40,815 bases of DNA, from contig NZ_SOPW01000024.1 in assembly GCF_004402015.1 (NCBI RefSeq), positions 1 through 40,815 on the forward strand, written 5' to 3'. Position numbers and translations under genes: made by a program. Position 1 is the first letter of the stretch. Each line of letters opens with the position of its first letter. The DNA is from Filobacillus milosensis (GTDB taxonomy: Bacteria; Bacillota; Bacilli; Bacillales; Alkalibacillaceae). The notes below the pieces were generated by a model that saw only the letters and a program-made list of their open reading frames with translations, was not told the origin of the DNA and made no database searches. Of the stretch, positions 37,455 to 40,815 are shown piece after piece.

Positions 37455-37486
37455 CTTCTTCAACTAACGCCCCCAGTTACTTTAAG
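37455..37486. repeat. GCCCC inverted repeat, copy 1
   Basis: Reads CTTCTTCAACTAACGCCCCC then AGTTACTTTAAG. The arms are weakly complementary around the GCCCC core. It lies 16 bases downstream of the GNAT stop codon. Confidence 0.7.
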
Positions 37487-37502
37487 TACATTTATTCACA
37501 AA

Positions 37503-37973
37503 TTATATGTTTTTAACAAATAAAACTCGTTCATTACCTTTGCAGTCATAGTTTGTATGTACTGGAATATTATCAACCAACTTATCACCTTCAACAATAC
37601 TAAACCCTATATTAGTGTGGTAATAAATTGAATTCTTGTTTACTGGTGATGTAATACAACGAACCCTCTTCACGTTGGACTTTTTAACAATTTTAAAGAA
37701 TTCATTATAAAGAGCGCTTCCAACACCTTCTCTTCGATTATTTGGATTAACTCCTACTAAATGAATATACGCTTCTTCTTTATTACTTTGAGATAAGAAT
37801 CCAATTAAAAAACCAATTATATTATCATTTTTTTCTATTACAAAACTTGTATCATTAAAATTATCAAATAAAAATCGAGGTAATAAATGTGTCATTTCTC
37901 TGCCACCCCACCACTCATTCATAACTGGTATTATTCGCTGGCAATCCTCAACTTTTAACTGTCGCATGTTCAT
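37503..37973 (-). CDS. GNAT-family N-acetyltransferase
   Basis: The 156-residue protein has the GNAT fold. The acetyl-CoA loop is VGVNPNNRREGVGSALYNEF (about residues 73-92), with the R-x-x-G-x-G/A pattern as RREGVG. Members transfer acetyl groups from acetyl-CoA to amines on proteins, antibiotics or metabolites; the substrate here cannot be told. ATG at 37973 follows GGGGGA. It is the last gene of the repeat-separated array at the right end and has its own short ribosome binding site region. Length is typical and the gene appears intact. Confidence 0.9.
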   Translation of the reverse strand: MNMRQLKVEDCQRIIPVMNEWWGGREMTHLLPRFLFDNFNDTSFVIEKNDNIIGFLIGFLSQSNKEEAYIHLVGVNPNNRREGVGSALYNEFFKIVKKSNVKRVRCITSPVNKNSIYYHTNIGFSIVEGDKLVDNIPVHTNYDCKGNERVLFVKNI

Positions 37974-38054
37974 TGTAATCCCCCAGAATATCCTAATATC
38001 TAATAATTACATCTTAAACAATCCTGCCCCGAGAGTTGATCAACACGTGATTTA

Positions 38055-38087
38055 CTTCTTCAACTAAAGACCTCAGTTTGTTTAAGT
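38055..38087. repeat. GCCCC inverted repeat, copy 2
   Basis: Reads CTTCTTCAACTAAAGACCTC then AGTTTGTTTAAGT. The core is altered (GACCTC). It is preceded by GTTGATCAACACGTGATTTA, an extension shared with other copies. It lies 22 bases after the stop of the 138-residue lipoprotein gene. Confidence 0.65.
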
Positions 38088-38109
38088 GCATTAGTTCACA
38101 ACTTCTTAA

Positions 38110-38526
38110 TTATTCACCCTCCAAAGAATGTGGACCACCATCATAATCAACAGCAAATGAGGTTCCTCCGATTACTTCTTTTTCGTAAAGAAAAACCCTA
38201 ACACGTATTTCGCCGTGATATTTATCATTTAAGGGATGATCTTCTACTACAAACATAACTATGTCAATGGTTTTACCTATATATTTATCTGGTGCTATTG
38301 GTTGTACGTTCCATTCCTGTTGCCCAGGTATTGTTTCAAGGTATTCTTGAGTTATAACTTGACTACTATCACTAACCAATGATATTACATCATATCCCTT
38401 TTCTTCGAGATAACTTTTAGCAATTTTCACATTTTCACTTAATTGTTCTTTGTCCAAAACCTGTTCTGTTTCACTACACCCTACTAATGCAAATAAAAAC
38501 AAGAAGAAAAGAACGAATTTTTTCAA
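38110..38526 (-). CDS. Small lipoprotein of unknown function
   Basis: The 138-residue protein has a clear lipoprotein signal: MKKFVLFFLFLFALVGCSET, lipobox LVGC with Cys17. It would be lipid-anchored on the outer face of the membrane. The mature part has an N-terminal helix (SYLEEKGYDVISL) and a beta-rich C-terminus with YEKEVIGGTSFAVDYDGG. A paralogue lies 0.8 kb away at 39299-39783 (same EEKGYDVIS / EQNGYEVIS and EKEVIGG motifs). A good GGAGGT ribosome binding site precedes the ATG. No enzyme motif seen. Confidence 0.85.
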   Translation of the reverse strand: MKKFVLFFLFLFALVGCSETEQVLDKEQLSENVKIAKSYLEEKGYDVISLVSDSSQVITQEYLETIPGQQEWNVQPIAPDKYIGKTIDIVMFVVEDHPLNDKYHGEIRVRVFLYEKEVIGGTSFAVDYDGGPHSLEGE

Positions 38527-38585
38527 TAATCTTTTACCTCCTTTATTTTATTACATAGATTATTCACTAAAAAGTTCTAAAAGCT

Positions 38586-38660
38586 CTTGCACTAATCTGT
38601 CCCTTTAGCACAATAAGTGACTATTCTTCTTAAACTAACTGCCCCATATAGTTTAAGAAT
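38586..38660. repeat. GCCCC inverted repeat, copies 3a and 3b
   Basis: Two copies in tandem. The degenerate 3a (38586-38617) ends TTAGCACAATAAGT like copy 6. 3b (38623-38660) reads ATTCTTCTTAAACTAACTGC then CCCATATAGTTTAAGAAT, with strong arms ATTCTT/AAGAAT and TAAACTA/TAGTTTA. 3b ends 7 bases from the stop codon of the 177-residue gene. Confidence 0.7.
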
Positions 38661-38667
38661 AAAATTC

Positions 38668-39201
38668 TTAGTCAGTTATCCATTTTTCTTTATCTGATAA
38701 AGCCCTAAAAATATCTTCCTTAAAACTGTCTTTCAATTCATAAAAATGAACACCTGCAATTTCAAAAACCTTACTATTTTCGTAAAAGGAGAACTGAATT
38801 AATATTCGACCACGAGCTAAGTTATTTTCATCCCAGCTTTCCACACGTCTAAATATAATCTCATATTTCGCTCCACGTTTATTTGGAGGATTCTCAGATA
38901 AATATTGTTCCCCGTCATAGTTTTCAAGCTTATTTGCCTTATCAAAATGATTGAGTAAATTTTTAATTTGTTCTTTGTTAGTTACATAATGATAAAAACT
39001 TCGATTACCATCTGACTCCCTTTTAACTGCTTGTAACACCATAGGGTTTTTAAAAGTTTTAAATGAATAATGGGGGTACTCTGCAATATTTCCTTCTGGA
39101 TATGTAAAAGGATTATACAAAAAATTGTTGTTAATATAAATAAAGGAACCAATAATTAATGTTACAAACAATACGATGATTATTATTAACCACTTCTTCA
39201 T
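38668..39201 (-). CDS. Membrane-anchored small protein of unknown function
   Basis: The 177-residue protein has one N-terminal hydrophobic segment (about residues 3-24; KKWLIIIIVLFVTLIIGSFI) and an extracytoplasmic domain of about 150 residues. There is no lipobox, so it is a signal-anchored protein or is secreted. The domain has mixed alpha/beta content with no motif I can name. The ATG follows a GGGGGG ribosome binding site. It lies between two repeats in the array and is likely intact. Confidence 0.78.
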   Translation of the reverse strand: MKKWLIIIIVLFVTLIIGSFIYINNNFLYNPFTYPEGNIAEYPHYSFKTFKNPMVLQAVKRESDGNRSFYHYVTNKEQIKNLLNHFDKANKLENYDGEQYLSENPPNKRGAKYEIIFRRVESWDENNLARGRILIQFSFYENSKVFEIAGVHFYELKDSFKEDIFRALSDKEKWITD

Positions 39202-39261
39202 CTAATCCCCCCTAAAAAAACATATCGCTTGTTGTAGACGTGTTACGTATTATCGACGCAA

Positions 39262-39295
39262 CTTGTTAAACTAACGCCCCATTTAGCTGAATAAG
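39262..39295. repeat. GCCCC inverted repeat, copy 4
   Basis: Reads CTTGTTAAACTAACGCCCC then ATTTAGCTGAATAAG. It is preceded by TTATCGACGCAA, a variant of the shared extension. It lies 3 bases from the stop codon of the frameshifted lipoprotein gene. Confidence 0.7.
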
Positions 39296-39298
39296 TTT

Positions 39299-39783
39299 CT
39301 ATTCCCCGTATCTATTTTTCCACTCTTCTAACCAAGTTGAATAGTTTCCTTTTACCTCTTCTGCTGTTTTACCATCCAAAGAATAAGGAGCACCAACTAC
39401 ATCATCGTTTTTAGAAATTGGATAGGACCAACCTCCAATTACTTCCTTTTCGATAACCCATGCAGTGACACTTGTTTTCCCCATTTTAAATAATTCATCT
39501 AACGGGTGATTACTAATTGTAAATTTTACTGTTTCAATTCTCTTATTCAGATATTCATCAGGTTCAATATATTGAACCGACCAAACTTGTTGGTCAGGCA
39601 GAGTGTGTAAATCGCTTTTACTAAATTCTTGCCAGCTATCACCTTGATAAGAAATAACTTCGTACCCGTTCTGTTCGAGGTGTTTTTTTACGATTTTAGC
39701 ATTATCACTTAATTCTACCTCTTTTTCGTTACAACCCGTGAAAATTAGAACTGAAGTTAAGATTAAAATAAATATTTTTTCAA
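39299..39783 (-). pseudogene. Frameshifted lipoprotein gene, paralogue of 38110-38526
   Basis: Translated in one frame from about 39770 to 39299, it gives a lipoprotein-like product: hydrophobic stretch IFILILTSVLIFTGC, then CNEKEVELSDNAKIVKKHLE, NGYEVIS and the C-terminal EKEVIGGWSYPISK. This matches the intact lipoprotein at 38110-38526. The only plausible start, TTG 39783 with GGGGG 8 bases upstream, is out of frame by one base: it is followed by a run of six A (39775-39780), and seven A would give MKKIFILILTSV and restore a 161-residue protein. So this is a one-base deletion in a homopolymer next to the start, a slippage-regulated gene or a sequencing error. An ATG at 39484 could give only a 61-residue signal-less fragment. 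Confidence 0.8.
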
Positions 39784-39804
39784 ATAATATTCCCCCTTTT
39801 TAAT

Positions 39805-39881
39805 CTTGTGCTAAACTGCCCCAATAGTTGAGAAACGCGTGATTTGCTTCTTTAACTATTGCCCCCTTTTGTTTAAGAAGC
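39805..39881. repeat. GCCCC inverted repeat, copies 5a and 5b
   Basis: 5a (39805-39834) reads CTTGTGCTAAACTGCCCC then AATAGTTGAG. 5b (39846-39881) reads GCTTCTTTAACTATTGCCCC then CTTTTGTTTAAGAAGC, the best hairpin of the set, with GCTTCTT/AAGAAGC arms. ACGCGTGATTT between them is the shared extension. 5b ends 7 bases from the stop of the 78-residue gene. Confidence 0.7.
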
Positions 39882-39888
39882 ATTTTGA

Positions 39889-40125
39889 TTAACCCAAGAT
39901 TTTAGCAATGTTCTTTGCAATATAAATCAAGAGTATAATTGCAAATGGGAATAGAACAACAACAAAGATTGTAAAAGTAATCTTACTCTTAGATTTCTTC
40001 ATTTCTTGCAGTTGCTTCCTGATATTATTCTTATCACTAAAATATATAGAAGAAAATACAATAAGCCCTATTACAAGTAGAGGCAAAATAAATTCATAAA
40101 ATGCTGTTAAAATCTCTTTCACCAC
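39889..40125 (-). CDS. Small membrane protein (78 residues)
   Basis: Two hydrophobic helices (about 9-29 and 50-73) are separated by a basic loop (KNNIRKQLQEMKKSKSK), which by the positive-inside rule faces the cytoplasm. The start is a GTG at 40125 and the ribosome binding site is weak, so the start is uncertain. No family recognised. It sits between two repeats in the small-gene array. Confidence 0.6.
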   Translation of the reverse strand: MVKEILTAFYEFILPLLVIGLIVFSSIYFSDKNNIRKQLQEMKKSKSKITFTIFVVVLFPFAIILLIYIAKNIAKILG

Positions 40126-40167
40126 ACTTCATTTGTTCTTTAAACTCTTGATCGACACGTCGAGTTG

Positions 40168-40200
40168 CTTATTCAACTAAAGCCCCATTAGCACAATAAG
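40168..40200. repeat. GCCCC inverted repeat, copy 6
   Basis: Reads CTTATTCAACTAAAGCCCC then ATTAGCACAATAAG, preceded by TTGATCGACACGTCGAGTTG. It lies 22 bases after the stop of the 90-residue membrane protein gene. Confidence 0.7.
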
Positions 40201-40222
40201 AAACAGGTTACTATTATCTGAA

Positions 40223-40495
40223 TTAGTTAAAATTTTTACTGAGTTGATAAGCAGAAACACAAAAAAATGTAAGTCCTACCAAGAACAAAATTCCACCTAA
40301 TGTGATATTAGATAGAATATATCCATCCGTTATAATTCGGAAATCATCTGAGTTCATACTTCCACCCATTGATGTACGTAAAAATTCATTTGCAGAATCT
40401 CTTCCATTTTCAACACTATTTATTAGTTTTGAAAATCCTACTATGGTAAGGATTATTGTAAATATAAGAAATCCGTAACGATATAAATACTTCAT
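40223..40495 (-). CDS. Small membrane protein (90 residues)
   Basis: Two hydrophobic helices (about 5-25 and 58-80) flank a polar loop with GRDSANEFLRTSMGGSMNS. The ATG follows GGAGGG with normal spacing, so this is a credible gene. No family recognised. It is the most upstream gene of the minus-strand array. Confidence 0.7.
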   Translation of the reverse strand: MKYLYRYGFLIFTIILTIVGFSKLINSVENGRDSANEFLRTSMGGSMNSDDFRIITDGYILSNITLGGILFLVGLTFFCVSAYQLSKNFN

Positions 40496-40557
40496 AATTC
40501 CCCTCCAAATTTTTTATTCAACTCTTCTGCACCTTCAATTGATCAACGCGAAAATTC

Positions 40558-40590
40558 CTTCTTCAACTATTGCCCCCATTTAGTTGAATA
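40558..40590. repeat. GCCCC inverted repeat, copy 7
   Basis: Reads CTTCTTCAACTATTGCCCCC then ATTTAGTTGAATA, with perfect TTCAACTA/TAGTTGAA arms, preceded by ATTGATCAACGCGAAAATTC. No minus-strand gene lies on its right side in 40591-40785, so its gene may be lost or this is the array boundary. Confidence 0.7.
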
Positions 40591-40752
40591 AAAATATACT
40601 AGAGAGAGATTAAAAACCTTCACTGTTTTATTATAGTAACTTGCACCTAAAACACCTAGAAAAATTACAAATATCGCCACAAATATACTTATATTATAAA
40701 TGCTAGTTTATAAATGTACATAAATGATCATTTAAGAATGTACAACTCTGAC

Positions 40753-40797
40753 CGATAAATGCATACTTAATTCGAGGTGAGGAGAATGCATTTATCG
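40753..40797. repeat. 12-bp inverted repeat overlapping a start codon
   Basis: CGATAAATGCAT (40753-40764) and ATGCATTTATCG (40786-40797) are perfect arms. The second contains the start codon of the plus-strand gene at the edge, and the ribosome binding site lies in the loop. It could fold in mRNA or bind a regulator. Confidence 0.6.
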
Positions 40798-40815
40798 ATT
40801 AATTTAACAACTGAC
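40786..40815 (+). CDS. Start of a plus-strand gene cut by the window edge
   Basis: ATG at 40786 follows GAGGTGAGGAG, a strong ribosome binding site, and ten codons (MHLSINLTTD) are visible before the window ends. The first residues resemble the start of the rpoN fragment at 27847 (MHLQVNINQT), so this may be an intact rpoN or sigL, but ten codons are too few to decide. It is the first plus-strand gene after the long minus-strand island and may mark ordinary chromosome. Confidence 0.5.
   Translation, partial: MHLSINLTTD

Noticed and set aside
37455-40590. Integron attC sites
   Set aside because: The repeats do not carry the GTTRRRY/RYYYAAC core pairs at the expected places and no tyrosine integrase of IntI type is visible; only the layout is similar.
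37455-40590. CRISPR array
   Set aside because: Copies are spaced by whole genes, vary in sequence and there are no cas genes.

Overview
The window is AT-rich with strong AGGAGG-type ribosome binding sites, TTG/GTG starts and Firmicutes-type proteins (EcsC family, a LytS-like membrane diguanylate cyclase, a sigma-54 fragment). This points to a Bacillaceae-type Gram-positive chromosome. Almost every gene is on the minus strand. No tRNA, rRNA, CRISPR array or intact insertion sequence was recognised.

From left to right: two ordinary genes (a diguanylate cyclase and an EcsC-family protein) lead into a defence island of about 28 kb. (1) A complete type I Zorya operon, zorA-zorB-zorC-zorD (9342 down to 2894). 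(2) A Thoeris-like operon of four TIR-domain genes (13698 down to 9661). Its first gene is a TIR-SLOG fusion that looks like the effector; the second is a ThsB/DUF1863-like TIR protein, followed by two more TIR proteins. (3) A small Cys-containing protein gene, then a type I restriction-modification operon: HTH regulator, hsdM, hsdS, hsdR (20917 down to 14241). A perfect palindrome sits inside its promoter. (4) A divergent single-chain nuclease-methyltransferase, probably type IIG-like (21095-23530, plus strand). (5) A McrBC type IV restriction operon with an EVE-like domain on McrB and an extra small predicted nuclease (27537 down to 23604). (6) A two-gene operon of unknown function whose second product carries a predicted PD-(D/E)XK nuclease domain (30370 down to 27969). 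A truncated rpoN start lies between (5) and (6).

From about 30.8 to 37 kb there is a mobility module: three large serine recombinases with several very small companion genes and palindromic control regions. Such recombinases are the likely means by which the island moves, though attachment sites could not be fixed.

The last 3.5 kb (37.4-40.6 kb) is different: six small minus-strand genes (acetyltransferase, two paralogous lipoproteins of which one is frameshifted, and three small membrane proteins). Each is followed within 3-22 bases of its stop codon by a copy of the same GCCCC-centred inverted repeat. This gene-plus-repeat arrangement looks like a cassette array and is, with the TIR-SLOG Thoeris-like operon, the most interesting part of the window. 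The right edge holds the first ten codons of a plus-strand gene whose start codon lies in a 12-bp inverted repeat.
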